Shown: positions 37,111-45,102 of the stretch, piece after piece
Numbering within the stretch: the first letter of the stretch is position 1
How the letters are laid out: each line of letters starts with the position of its first letter
From: Sulfitobacter maritimus
Lineage (GTDB): Bacteria > Pseudomonadota > Alphaproteobacteria > Rhodobacterales > Rhodobacteraceae
Assembly (NCBI RefSeq): GCF_013346665.1
Contig: NZ_JABVBB010000038.1
Location: 1-64,000 of the forward strand
DNA length: 64,000 bases
Direction: 5' to 3'
Translations under genes and position numbers: made by a program
Notes under the pieces: model-generated
Databases searched by the model: none
What the model was told of the DNA's origin: nothing
Seen by the model: only the letters and a program-made list of their open reading frames with translations

Positions 37111-37332
37111 ATGAAAACCGATACACATCCCGATTACCACATCATCAACGTCAAAATGACCGATGGTACCGTTGTGGAAATGAAATCGACGTGGGGCAAA
37201 GAGGGCGACCAGCTGGCGCTCGACATCGACCCCTCCGTACACCCCGCGTGGACCGGCGGCACTGGCCGTATCATGGACACCGGCGGCCGCGTGTCGAAGT
37301 TCAAGAACAAATACGCAGGTCTGGGCTTCTAA
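37111..37332 (+). CDS. rpmE: 50S ribosomal protein L31
   Basis: A 73-residue large-subunit protein. It begins [20 protein letters not shown] and ends [16 protein letters not shown]. It has no cysteines, so it is a zinc-independent (C-minus) form, as is normal in Rhodobacteraceae. It lies just after rplS and before a strong terminator. No second L31 gene is seen in the window. Confidence 0.96.
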   Translation: MKTDTHPDYHIINVKMTDGTVVEMKSTWGKEGDQLALDIDPSVHPAWTGGTGRIMDTGGRVSKFKNKYAGLGF

Positions 37333-37356
37333 GCCTTTACCCTATGCGAGAGTTGG

Positions 37357-37384
37357 AAGGCGCGGCCCATGGGCTGCGCCTTTT
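37357..37384 (+). terminator. Terminator of the rplS-rpmE transcript
   Basis: AAGGCGC at 37357 pairs with GCGCCTT ending at 37382, with a further GCCC/GGGC pair inside and a T run to 37384. It lies 25 bases after the rpmE stop. Confidence 0.85.
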
Positions 37385-37443
37385 GCGTTTGGGGGCCGGA
37401 GCGTTCACACCGCGAACCCTCTGCGCGTTGGGCCGTTGTGCAC

Positions 37444-37464
37444 GGTATTTAACAAAGGATGAAG
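37444..37464 (-). repeat. Partial copy of the dispersed repeat
   Basis: Read on the minus strand it starts CTTCATCCTTTGTTAAATA, matching the first third of the 57552-57614 repeat, and lies 18 bases after the stop of the minus-strand gene at 37483. The palindromic and hairpin parts are missing. Confidence 0.6.
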
Positions 37465-37482
37465 AGAAGGGGGAGGTGGCCG

Positions 37483-38163
37483 TTAGCTGCGGTGCTCTTG
37501 GAGCGGGGCGTGGGCACCATAGCGGTGTAGATGAGACAGCACTGCGCCATAGGCGATCAGCAGATAGGCCAATAGTTCCGTGCCCTCCTGCACAGTGGTT
37601 TTGACCTGCGGCATATAGGCTGCACCCATTACGGCCTCCCAAAGAGCGCTGGTTCCGAAGGTGCGCGAGAAGAACAGCAAGAGTACGATGCCGATATAGA
37701 CGAAGGTGGCAGATCGTGTGGAGAGGTGATGCAGCAATGGCAGGCGGGTTGTGCCTCTATTGCGCCATGCGATCCATATGCCGATGAAGAATACCGCCAG
37801 CGCCGGATAGATCCAGAAACCATGCTGAATACGGTCTAAGGCAGCATCATATTCGCGCAGGAACATACAGGTGAACAGGGTTGCCGCGAGGGTTAAATAG
37901 CCGCGCAACTCAGTGAGCTGATAGGCGCCCAAGGCAAAGAGCGCGGCGGCGATTGCCAAAAGCGTGTTGTGCAGATGTTCGGTGATCGAGTCTTCGGACA
38001 CGCCGTCACCCCAGACGGCGGTATCAAGATAGACAGTGACCGGCACGAGCGCCACGAACAGGCAGAAGAGCAGCAATTCGGCGAACACGGTCTTAAGTGT
38101 CGGCAACCCTTGAGGGTGCTCCGCGGCGGGCCTGTCGCCTATATGCTGTGTTGTCTTTGACAC
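37483..38163 (-). CDS. Integral membrane protein of unknown function
   Basis: A 226-residue membrane protein with about six hydrophobic segments (starting near residues 32, 68, 92, 119, 154 and 195). The most likely start is GTG at 38161-38163 with GAAGGG upstream; a TTG five codons earlier has a worse context. The segment FLREYDAALDRIQHGFWIYP between two helices is charged and may be functional. No family is recognised. It is divergent from mipZ and not part of an obvious operon. Confidence 0.75.
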   Translation of the reverse strand: MSKTTQHIGDRPAAEHPQGLPTLKTVFAELLLFCLFVALVPVTVYLDTAVWGDGVSEDSITEHLHNTLLAIAAALFALGAYQLTELRGYLTLAATLFTCMFLREYDAALDRIQHGFWIYPALAVFFIGIWIAWRNRGTTRLPLLHHLSTRSATFVYIGIVLLLFFSRTFGTSALWEAVMGAAYMPQVKTTVQEGTELLAYLLIAYGAVLSHLHRYGAHAPLQEHRS

Positions 38164-38379
38164 CTTGCTACCCTTCAAACCTGTGCATCACCTTGTGCGG
38201 GGCGAATTTGATTTTGGACTTAGCACCATAATGCGCATTGCACGCTCTGCAAAGATGCCACAGCACTCCACCCTCTGACCGTGGCAATAGGGCCTCGCCA
38301 CTTTCCAAAGCTGCAAACCCTACATATAGTGCGGTTCAACAATATCTTGCTGAAACAGCAGGCGCGAAGGGACAGCAGC

Positions 38380-39189
38380 ATGGCGCATATTATCGTCGTC
38401 GGTAACGAAAAAGGCGGCGCGGGAAAATCGACCGTTTCGATGCATGTGGCGACAGCCTTGGCGCGTTTGGGGCATAAGGTCAGCGGGCTCGATCTGGACC
38501 TGCGCCAGCGCACCTTTGCCCGCTATATAGAGAACCGGAAGAACTTTACCCGCGAGGCTGGGCTGGAGCTGGCCAGCCCCTCGCTGTGTGAGTTGCCCGA
38601 CGTCGAGGCGAGCAGCCTGCGGCCGGGTGAGAATATGTACGACCATCGGCTCAGCGCGGCGGTGGCGGCACTTGAGCCTGACAATGACTTTATCCTGATC
38701 GACTGCCCCGGCTCGCATACCCGGCTTAGTCAGGTGGCGCATTCGCTGGCTGACACCTTGATCACCCCGCTTAACGACAGTTTTATCGATTTCGATCTTC
38801 TGGCGCATATCGATGCCAATGGGGAAAAGATCACCGGGCCTTCGGTCTATTCAGAGATGGTTTGGAACGCGCGGCAGTTGCGAGCGCAGGCGGGGCTTTC
38901 TGCCATTGACTGGATCGTGGTGCGCAACCGCTTGGGTGCGCAGCGTATGGTGAACAAAGAAAAGATGGAACGTGCCATCGGCAACCTCAGCAAGCGCATT
39001 GGCTTTCGCCCGGCACCGGGGTTCAATGAGCGGGTGATTTTCCGCGAGTTGTTCCCGCGCGGGCTGACCTTGCTTGACCTTAAGGATATTGGGGTGAAGC
39101 AGTTGAACATCTCTAATATCGCCGCCCGGCAAGAGCTGCGTGAGTTGATCAAAGCGCTTGAATTGCCCGGTGTAACGCCAGACTTTTAA
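38380..39189 (+). CDS. mipZ: Division plane positioning ATPase MipZ
   Basis: A ParA/MinD-family ATPase that forms a gradient from the cell poles and blocks FtsZ, placing the division site at mid-cell. The 269-residue protein starts MAHIIVVGNEKGGAGKSTVS, with deviant Walker A KGGAGKST at residues 11-18, GLDLDLRQRTFARYIENR and the ending ISNIAARQELRELIKALELPG, all closely matching Caulobacter MipZ. In Caulobacter it works with ParB, which is not encoded here. A frame extending to 38281 is not native. Confidence 0.95.
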   Translation: MAHIIVVGNEKGGAGKSTVSMHVATALARLGHKVSGLDLDLRQRTFARYIENRKNFTREAGLELASPSLCELPDVEASSLRPGENMYDHRLSAAVAALEPDNDFILIDCPGSHTRLSQVAHSLADTLITPLNDSFIDFDLLAHIDANGEKITGPSVYSEMVWNARQLRAQAGLSAIDWIVVRNRLGAQRMVNKEKMERAIGNLSKRIGFRPAPGFNERVIFRELFPRGLTLLDLKDIGVKQLNISNIAARQELRELIKALELPGVTPDF

Positions 39190-39191
39190 GG

Positions 39192-40076
39192 TCAGTGGCG
39201 CGGCATCGGTGGCACTACGCGGCGGCGCCGTGACAGGGCGATGAGGTTCGACAGGAACAGCGCGCCTAGCACAATGCCCCCGCCGATCAGTGCATAGATG
39301 CCCGGATCTTCGCCTAACACAGCCCAGACCAGCAGCGGCGCCAGCACGGATTCCAGCAAGACCAGCAACCCCACTTCGGCGCTGCTGATATAGCGCGGGC
39401 CCAAAGAGATCAGCCCGGTACTGAGCCCGATAAACAACGCATAGAGCGCCAGCTGAGGCATTTCGCTGGCGGGCATGGCGAGAGGGTCTGCAATGGGCAG
39501 CACGGCAATTGCGGCGATCAAATAGGCCAGTGCCACCGCCGGCACCATCGAGATCGCCCGCGCGTGGCGCGCCGCCGTAAGAGCGGCCGCGAAAATAGCC
39601 GAAATGGCTAGAGCTACGAGATCGCCTGCCAGCGAAGCGTTCTCGGATGTGCCTGAACCATAGGCAATAACGGCGAGCCCCAAGAGCACAGCCGCGATGG
39701 TAAAGAGCATCCGTCGGCTGATCGCTTCGCCCAGAAACACCCGGCTATAGAGCGCGGCAAAGACCGGCAGGGACGCGAGGATAAAGACCACATTGGCCAC
39801 TGAAGTCAGCCGCACCGCCAACACAAAGCCCACACCGGCGCAGGCCGCGCCGCCGACATAGATCGCGCTGGCCCAGCCCCCTTGGCGCAGGGCTCGGAAC
39901 GGCGCTGTGCCTTGTATGACCAAGAGGCCCACACTAATGGCGACACCGACCAAAGCCACCTTCCAAAAGGCCAGCGTCAGTGTTGGCGCGTCGATCACCC
40001 GCACGAAAAGCGCTTCTGGGACGATGCATATCACGCCTAGAAAGGTGAGCAGGAGGCCTTTGGTTTGATCTGTCAT
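39192..40076 (-). CDS. EamA/DMT family transporter
   Basis: A 294-residue membrane protein with ten helices in two EamA repeats and a basic C-terminus (SRRRRVVPPMP). Conserved packing motifs include LASLPVFAALYSRVFLGEAI and LLVLLESVLAPLLVWAVLGE. Its stop lies just after mipZ in the convergent direction. It may be transcribed with the MarR gene, which lies 26 bases upstream on the same strand. The substrate is unknown. Confidence 0.92.
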   Translation of the reverse strand: MTDQTKGLLLTFLGVICIVPEALFVRVIDAPTLTLAFWKVALVGVAISVGLLVIQGTAPFRALRQGGWASAIYVGGAACAGVGFVLAVRLTSVANVVFILASLPVFAALYSRVFLGEAISRRMLFTIAAVLLGLAVIAYGSGTSENASLAGDLVALAISAIFAAALTAARHARAISMVPAVALAYLIAAIAVLPIADPLAMPASEMPQLALYALFIGLSTGLISLGPRYISSAEVGLLVLLESVLAPLLVWAVLGEDPGIYALIGGGIVLGALFLSNLIALSRRRRVVPPMPRH

Positions 40077-40102
40077 GGCGCATCGGTGACGCTTTGAGGG
40101 GG

Positions 40103-40552
40103 TTAAGTAAAGCCCCCCGGTCGGGCCTCGGATAATTTCCTGAGCACACGGCGCAGCAGCTCAGCCTCTGCCGGGTCGAGCGCATTTAAAAGTTCGGCGT
40201 CATAGCGTTGTGCGACGTCACGCAATTCGGCATAGGCCGCCAGCCCTTGGCGGGTAAGCGCCAGATGTTCAACACGCCGGTCGTCTTCATCCCGGCGGCG
40301 GGTGACGAAGCGGCGTTCCGTCAGGCGATGCACGGCGCGACTAATCTTGGTCTTATGCATCCTCGCGCGCTGGCCAATTTCGCTTGCCGTTAGTTGCCCA
40401 TAAAGACCCAAGTGAAACAGCACGCGCCATTCGGTGCGCAGCATCCCGTAGCGGTTTTTGTAGTATTTCTGAAACTCCAGTGACGAGGCCTCTGCTGCTT
40501 GGTTCAGCAGGTAAGGCAAGAAGTCTTGTAAGTCGAAATTGTCGGTTTCCAT
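40103..40552 (-). CDS. MarR-family transcriptional regulator
   Basis: A 149-residue winged-helix regulator. LTASEIGQRARMHKTKISRAVHRLTERRFVTRRRDEDDRRVEHLALT (blocks across residues 54-100) contains the recognition helix and the wing with the DxRxxR-type signature. Such regulators usually release DNA when a phenolic or aromatic ligand binds. It is divergent from the fumarylacetoacetase operon, and a TAGTT-N8-AACTA dyad lies 15 bases upstream of its start. It is very likely the local repressor of that operon. No clear ribosome binding site is seen. Confidence 0.92.
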   Translation of the reverse strand: METDNFDLQDFLPYLLNQAAEASSLEFQKYYKNRYGMLRTEWRVLFHLGLYGQLTASEIGQRARMHKTKISRAVHRLTERRFVTRRRDEDDRRVEHLALTRQGLAAYAELRDVAQRYDAELLNALDPAEAELLRRVLRKLSEARPGGFT

Positions 40553-40566
40553 GCGGGATCGCTTGT

Positions 40567-40584
40567 TAGTTACAAAACCAACTA
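40567..40584. promoter_or_regulatory. Candidate MarR operator
   Basis: TAGTT (40567-40571), eight bases, AACTA (40580-40584): a perfect 5+5 dyad of the 18-base length typical of MarR operators, just upstream of the MarR gene and about 210 bases before fahA. Confidence 0.55.
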
Positions 40585-40618
40585 TTACAAACGCAACAGA
40601 TTCCGCAAGGGGACCGAG

Positions 40619-40744
40619 ATGACCAGCGAGACCACGGCATTGACGATCAACAACAGGCCACCTGCTGCGCTTGTGGGGGTGTCCTTCATGTTCGAGGCGT
40701 GCATGACCATATCGACAGCTGGGAAAGCCTTGAGAAAAATTTGA
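40619..40744 (+). other. 41-codon open frame upstream of fahA
   Basis: Runs from ATG 40619 (MTSETTALTINNRPPAALVG) to TGA at 40744, with AAGGGG about nine bases before the ATG. It lies between the MarR operator and fahA, 47 bases before fahA. The peptide resembles the N-terminus of a larger enzyme that has been lost, or a leader peptide. It is not a confident gene. Confidence 0.3.
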
Positions 40745-40791
40745 CGGCCCGCCGGGAAAGAAGTGACCCGGCAGCCCCCGAAAGGACCGAT

Positions 40792-42045
40792 ATGACTCTG
40801 ATGACCTCTTGGGTGGAGAGCGCCAACTCAGCTTCCACTGACTTTCCGCTGAACAACCTGCCCTACGGCGTGTTTTCCACCAACAGGCTAGAGGCGCGCT
40901 GCGGCGTGGCGGTTGGGGATCAGATCCTCGACATCGCCGCGCTTGAGGAAGACGGGTTGATCACTCTTGCCGAAGAGCCGGTGTTTGACGTGCCTTATTG
41001 GAACGATGTGATGGAGCTTGGGCCAGACGCTTGGACCGTCCTGCGCACCCGGCTGATTGACCTGCTCAGCACCGACGCCCCTGACCAAGCCAGTGTTGCG
41101 CCGCATCTCGTGCCGATGGCCGAGGCGCGGTTGCATATGCCGATGGTGGTGTCGGAATATACTGATTTCTACGCCGGGAAGCATCACGCCACCAATGTCG
41201 GCACGATGTTCCGCGGGGCTGAGAATGCGCTGCCGCCGAACTGGCTGCACATTCCTATTGGCTATAATGGCCGCGCCTCGACCGTCGTTGTCTCGGGCAC
41301 GGATATCACGCGGCCCAACGGCCAATTGAAAGCCCCCGACGCCGACGCGCCGCATTTTCGCCCCTGCCAAAAGCTCGACATCGAGTTGGAGATGGGCGCG
41401 ATCGTCGGCACCTCGACCGAGATGGGCCAGCCGATCGACATTGAAGAAGCGGATGAGATGATCTTTGGCTACGTGCTGCTTAACGATTGGTCAGCGCGGG
41501 ACATTCAGGCGTGGGAATACCAGCCACTGGGGCCGTTTCAGGCCAAAGCCTTTGCCACGTCGATCTCCCCCTGGATCGTGACCCGTGCCGCGCTTGAGCC
41601 GTTTCGCACCTCGACCCCTGAGCGGGAGAAAGAGCTGCTGCCCTATCTGCGTGAGAGCAAACCCGGCCTTTACGACATCGACCTGTCGGTGCTGCTCCAA
41701 CCCGAAGGCGGCGAGGCTGAGGAAATTGCCCGCACCAATTACCGCGAGATGTATTACTCCGCCGCGCAGCAACTCACGCATCACGCTTCCTCCGGCTGCG
41801 CGATGAACGCAGGCGATCTTTTAGGTTCCGGCACGATCTCCGGCCCCGAGAAATCGCAGCGCGGGTCGCTGCTGGAACTATCATGGGGCGGCAAGGAGCC
41901 GATCACCCTCGCAGACGGCAGCACTCGCAGCTTTGTCGAAGACGGCGACACGCTGACCCTTACCGGGCACGCGCAGGGCGATGGCTTCCGCGTGGGTTTT
42001 GGCAGCTGCTCCGGCAAAATCCGTCCAGCAATCGACTTTTCATGA
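40792..42045 (+). CDS. fahA: Fumarylacetoacetase
   Basis: Hydrolyses fumarylacetoacetate to fumarate and acetoacetate, the last step of the homogentisate pathway. The 417-residue protein has the SH3-like N-terminal domain (PLNNLPYGVFS, VAVGDQILDI) and the catalytic domain with YTDFYAGKHHATNVGTMFRG, IPIGYNGRASTVVVSGTDI and LDIELEMGAIVG. Length is full for the enzyme, not a short FAH-fold homologue. ATG 40792 has AAAGGA at normal spacing. It heads an operon with the next three genes; homogentisate dioxygenase is not present. Confidence 0.93.
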   Translation: MTLMTSWVESANSASTDFPLNNLPYGVFSTNRLEARCGVAVGDQILDIAALEEDGLITLAEEPVFDVPYWNDVMELGPDAWTVLRTRLIDLLSTDAPDQASVAPHLVPMAEARLHMPMVVSEYTDFYAGKHHATNVGTMFRGAENALPPNWLHIPIGYNGRASTVVVSGTDITRPNGQLKAPDADAPHFRPCQKLDIELEMGAIVGTSTEMGQPIDIEEADEMIFGYVLLNDWSARDIQAWEYQPLGPFQAKAFATSISPWIVTRAALEPFRTSTPEREKELLPYLRESKPGLYDIDLSVLLQPEGGEAEEIARTNYREMYYSAAQQLTHHASSGCAMNAGDLLGSGTISGPEKSQRGSLLELSWGGKEPITLADGSTRSFVEDGDTLTLTGHAQGDGFRVGFGSCSGKIRPAIDFS

Positions 42046-42091
42046 ACAAGCCGCGCTTCCGCGCTGGCAAAACAAGACAGAAGGACATCAC

Positions 42092-43042
42092 ATGGCCAAG
42101 CAATTCGCATCACAAGGCGATATGACCGAAAAGGAAATCTCCTTCACCGAGGTGGGCGAGGGTCTTTACGCCTTCACCGCCGAGGGAGACCCGAACTCCG
42201 GCGTGATCATCGGCGACGATAGCGTGATGATTATCGAAGCACAGGCCACGCCCCGGTTGGCGAACAAGGTTATCGAATGCGTCCGCTCGGTCACCGACAA
42301 GCCGATCAGCCATGTGGTGCTGACCCATTACCATGCGGTGCGTGTCTTGGGGGCGTCGGCGTTCGGCGCGCAGCAGATCATCATGTCCGAGAAAGCCCGC
42401 GCCATGGTGGCCGAACGGGGGCAAGAGGACTGGGACAGCGAGTTCGAACGCTTCCCCCGCCTGTTCGAAGGCCATGAAAGCATCCCCGGCCTGACATGGC
42501 CCACCACCACCTTTAACGGGCGGATGAGCGTTTACCTTGGCAAGCGTCGGGTCGACATCATGCAGTTGGGTCGCGCCCATACGGCGGGTGATGCGGTGAT
42601 CTATGTGCCGGATCAGAACGTCATGTTCACCGGCGATATCGTCGAATACCACTCCGCCTGCTATTGCGGCGACGGGCATTTCCACGACTGGCCCGGCACG
42701 CTGGAACGCATCCGCGCCTTTGACCTTGACGCCATCGCACCGGGGCGGGGTGATGCGCTCGTTGGGCGCGAGATGGTCAATGCCGCAATCGACAGCACCG
42801 CCGACTTCGTCCGTTCTACCTACCGTCCCGCAGCCCGCGTGGCTTTGCGCGGCGGCACGTTGAAAGAGGCATGGGACGCCGTGCGCGCTGAATGTGATCC
42901 CAAGTTCGGCGACTACGCGATCTATGAGCATTGCCTGCCCTTCAACGTCGCCCGCGCCTATGACGAAGCGCTCGACATTGACACGCCGCGCATCTGGACC
43001 GCCAAACGTGACAAGGAGATGTGGGAGGCACTGTCGGACTGA
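42092..43042 (+). CDS. Metallo-beta-lactamase fold hydrolase with altered metal motif
   Basis: A 316-residue MBL-fold protein. The first metal motif reads THYHAVRV (residues 78-85) where the family has HxHxDH or HxHxDR: His79 and His81 remain but the Asp is Val83, and the position after it is Arg84. His163 (GRAHTAGDA) and Asp182 (FTGDIVEY) are kept, so one metal site could still form. The C-terminal region is longer than in typical small MBL enzymes and has FGDYAIYEHCLPFNVARAYDE. ATG 42092 has AAGGA upstream. It lies 46 bases after fahA and 37 before the monooxygenase. The substrate is unknown; a thioester or lactone in an aromatic pathway is plausible. Confidence 0.88.
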   Translation: MAKQFASQGDMTEKEISFTEVGEGLYAFTAEGDPNSGVIIGDDSVMIIEAQATPRLANKVIECVRSVTDKPISHVVLTHYHAVRVLGASAFGAQQIIMSEKARAMVAERGQEDWDSEFERFPRLFEGHESIPGLTWPTTTFNGRMSVYLGKRRVDIMQLGRAHTAGDAVIYVPDQNVMFTGDIVEYHSACYCGDGHFHDWPGTLERIRAFDLDAIAPGRGDALVGREMVNAAIDSTADFVRSTYRPAARVALRGGTLKEAWDAVRAECDPKFGDYAIYEHCLPFNVARAYDEALDIDTPRIWTAKRDKEMWEALSD

Positions 43043-43079
43043 TCCCCGACGCCTGCTTTCTGACGATAAGGATGCCGCC

Positions 43080-44687
43080 ATGGCCTATGCCTACACGCCT
43101 TTCCCCTACAGCCCGCCGCTCGGTCTAACCACGCCCGAGCCGCGGCACCCGGTGGTGATCGTCGGCGCTGGCCCCATTGGCCTGTCGATGGCGGTGGATC
43201 TTGCCCTGCGCGGCGTAAAATCCGTGGTGCTGGACGACAACAACGTCGTCTCCCTCGGCTCTCGCGCGATCTGCTGGGCCAAACGAACGCTGGAGATTTT
43301 CGACAGGCTCGGCATCGGGGAGCGGATGCTGGACAAGGGTGTCACGTGGAAAGTGGGCCGCCAGTTTCACGGCGAGCAGGAGGTTTACAACTTCGACCTC
43401 CTGCCAGAGCCGGGGCATAAATACCCGGCTTTCGTGAACCTTCAGCAGTATTACGTCGAAGAATACCTCGTTGAACGTGCGCAGGACTTCCCCGAACTGA
43501 TCGACCTGCGCTTCCTGAATAAGGTCATCGATCACAAAGGCCATGCCGATCACGTCGAACTGACGGTTGAGACACCCGACGGCCCCTACCGGCTGGAGGC
43601 AGACTGGTACATCGCCTGCGACGGCGCGGGCTCCGCCACCCGTAAACGTATGAACCTGCCTTTCGAGGGCCAGACCTTCGACGAACACTTTCTGATCGCT
43701 GATGTGGAGATGGAGACCTCCCCCTTTGGCGACCACGATACGCCCGAGCGCTGGTTCTGGTTCGCCCCGCCCTTTCACAACGGCCAATCCGCGCTGCTGC
43801 ACAAACAGCCGGACAATATCTACCGCATCGACCTGCAACTCGGGCCAGAGACCGACCCAAAGGCCGAAGCGACCGAGGAAAAGGTCGTCCCGCGTCTGAA
43901 ACAAATGCTCGGCGATGCGCCTTTCCGACTAGATTGGATGAGCGTTTACAAATTTCGCTGTGCGCGGCTGGAGAAGTTCGTCCATGACCGCGTGATTTTT
44001 GTCGGCGACAGCGCCCATGTGGTCAGCCCCTTTGGCGCGCGGGGCGGCAATGGCGGGGTGCAGGATGTCGATAACCTCGGCTGGAAGCTCGCCGCCGTGG
44101 TGCAGGGTAAGGCACAGCCCAGCTTGATCGAGACCTACGACATCGAGCGCGGTCACGGCGCAGAAGAGAACATGCGCAACTCGGCCCGCGCGACCAATTT
44201 CATGACGCCAAAATCGCCCATCGAAGCGCTGTTTCGCGATGAGGTGCTAAAGCTTGCAGGCAAACACCCTTTCGCCCGCAAACTGATCAACTCAGGCCGT
44301 CTTTCCCGGCCCTGTTCGCTTGGCGAGAGCCCTTTGCAAAGCGCGGCAGATGCCCCCCTGAAACCGGGAGAAGCCTTATTAGACGCGCCTTTGGTCGGTG
44401 CTGCGGGTCAGACATGGCTGATCCGCGAGGCACAGGGGCGTTTTGCGCTCTTGGCGATTGGTGACATCACCGCGCCTGAGTTGCCGAACATTGCCCGTAT
44501 CGGCATCAATCAAGACGCGGCGGACTACCCCTGTTTTACCGATGCGGAAGGTCACGCTGTGCAACGCTATGGCAGCGAACGCCTCTACCTGCTGCGCCCC
44601 GACGGCCATGTCTGCGCCTGTTTCACCCAGCCCGACAGCGCGGCGATCCAAGCCGCCCATACACGCGCCTTAGGAGCCAGCACATGA
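43080..44687 (+). CDS. FAD-dependent aromatic hydroxylase
   Basis: A 535-residue class A flavoprotein monooxygenase of the MhpA/phenol hydroxylase type. The FAD-binding GxGxxG is VGAGPIGLS (residues 28-36), the DG motif is in YIACDGAGSATR, and the GD motif is in VIFVGDSAHVVSPFGARGGNGG. A thioredoxin-like C-terminal domain follows from about residue 430. Such enzymes add a hydroxyl group to phenols using NAD(P)H and oxygen. ATG 43080 has AAGGA upstream. It overlaps the DUF2783 gene by four bases. With fahA it suggests hydroxylation of a phenolic substrate before ring opening. Confidence 0.93.
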   Translation: MAYAYTPFPYSPPLGLTTPEPRHPVVIVGAGPIGLSMAVDLALRGVKSVVLDDNNVVSLGSRAICWAKRTLEIFDRLGIGERMLDKGVTWKVGRQFHGEQEVYNFDLLPEPGHKYPAFVNLQQYYVEEYLVERAQDFPELIDLRFLNKVIDHKGHADHVELTVETPDGPYRLEADWYIACDGAGSATRKRMNLPFEGQTFDEHFLIADVEMETSPFGDHDTPERWFWFAPPFHNGQSALLHKQPDNIYRIDLQLGPETDPKAEATEEKVVPRLKQMLGDAPFRLDWMSVYKFRCARLEKFVHDRVIFVGDSAHVVSPFGARGGNGGVQDVDNLGWKLAAVVQGKAQPSLIETYDIERGHGAEENMRNSARATNFMTPKSPIEALFRDEVLKLAGKHPFARKLINSGRLSRPCSLGESPLQSAADAPLKPGEALLDAPLVGAAGQTWLIREAQGRFALLAIGDITAPELPNIARIGINQDAADYPCFTDAEGHAVQRYGSERLYLLRPDGHVCACFTQPDSAAIQAAHTRALGAST

Positions 44688-44881
44688 CCAGTTTAACATT
44701 AGAAGACCGCCTTGGCTCCGAAGGCGATGCTGTCTACGCCGCGCTCATGACCGCACATGCGGGGCTGACCGAAGAGCAAAGCCATGCGCTCAATGCCCGG
44801 CTGGTGTTAATGCTGGCGAATGAGATCGGGGACCGCGACCGGCTTGAAGCCCTGTTCAGCGCCGCTCGCGAGATTGAGTGA
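44684..44881 (+). CDS. DUF2783 family protein
   Basis: A 65-residue acidic, helical protein. The block GLTEEQSHALNARLVLMLANEIGDR is typical of DUF2783, a family that usually accompanies FAD-dependent aromatic hydroxylases. It starts four bases inside the monooxygenase gene (ATGA) and is therefore coupled to it, which suggests it is a partner or stabiliser of that enzyme. No catalytic residues are apparent. Confidence 0.88.
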   Translation: MTSLTLEDRLGSEGDAVYAALMTAHAGLTEEQSHALNARLVLMLANEIGDRDRLEALFSAAREIE

Positions 44882-44977
44882 TTTCGTTTCTCTGAGGCTG
44901 CAAGCTTGCCCGCCTTCGCCGCGACGCTACCTCCGATGCTATATAACCAAGACCAGCTTGACCTAAGTAGCCTGATC

Positions 44978-44988
44978 GTCAGACTGAC
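44978..44988. promoter_or_regulatory. Palindrome GTCAGACTGAC upstream of the binding-protein gene
   Basis: A perfect odd-centred 11-base palindrome 115 bases before the ATG at 45103. The overlapping 12-mer AGACTGACAGGA (44981-44992) recurs at 52478-52489 upstream of dctP. It may be an operator shared by the two transporter systems. Confidence 0.4.
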
Positions 44989-45102
44989 AGGACACAGCCC
45001 GTCAAAACGGTGAGACAAGCAGGTCAACTGGTGCACCTGACCCAAGCCCCAAAGGGGGTCTTCGCAATCGCTTCGGCATGCGCGACAACAGAGAGGAAAA
45101 TC

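Noticed and set aside
37111-37332. L31 without zinc-binding cysteines as a possible zinc-starvation paralogue
   Set aside because: The gene follows rplS directly and is the main rpmE in this lineage; the cysteine-free form is usual here.
42110-43081. 323-codon frame opposite the MBL gene
   Set aside because: Antisense to a gene with clear family motifs and ribosome binding site; no own start signal.
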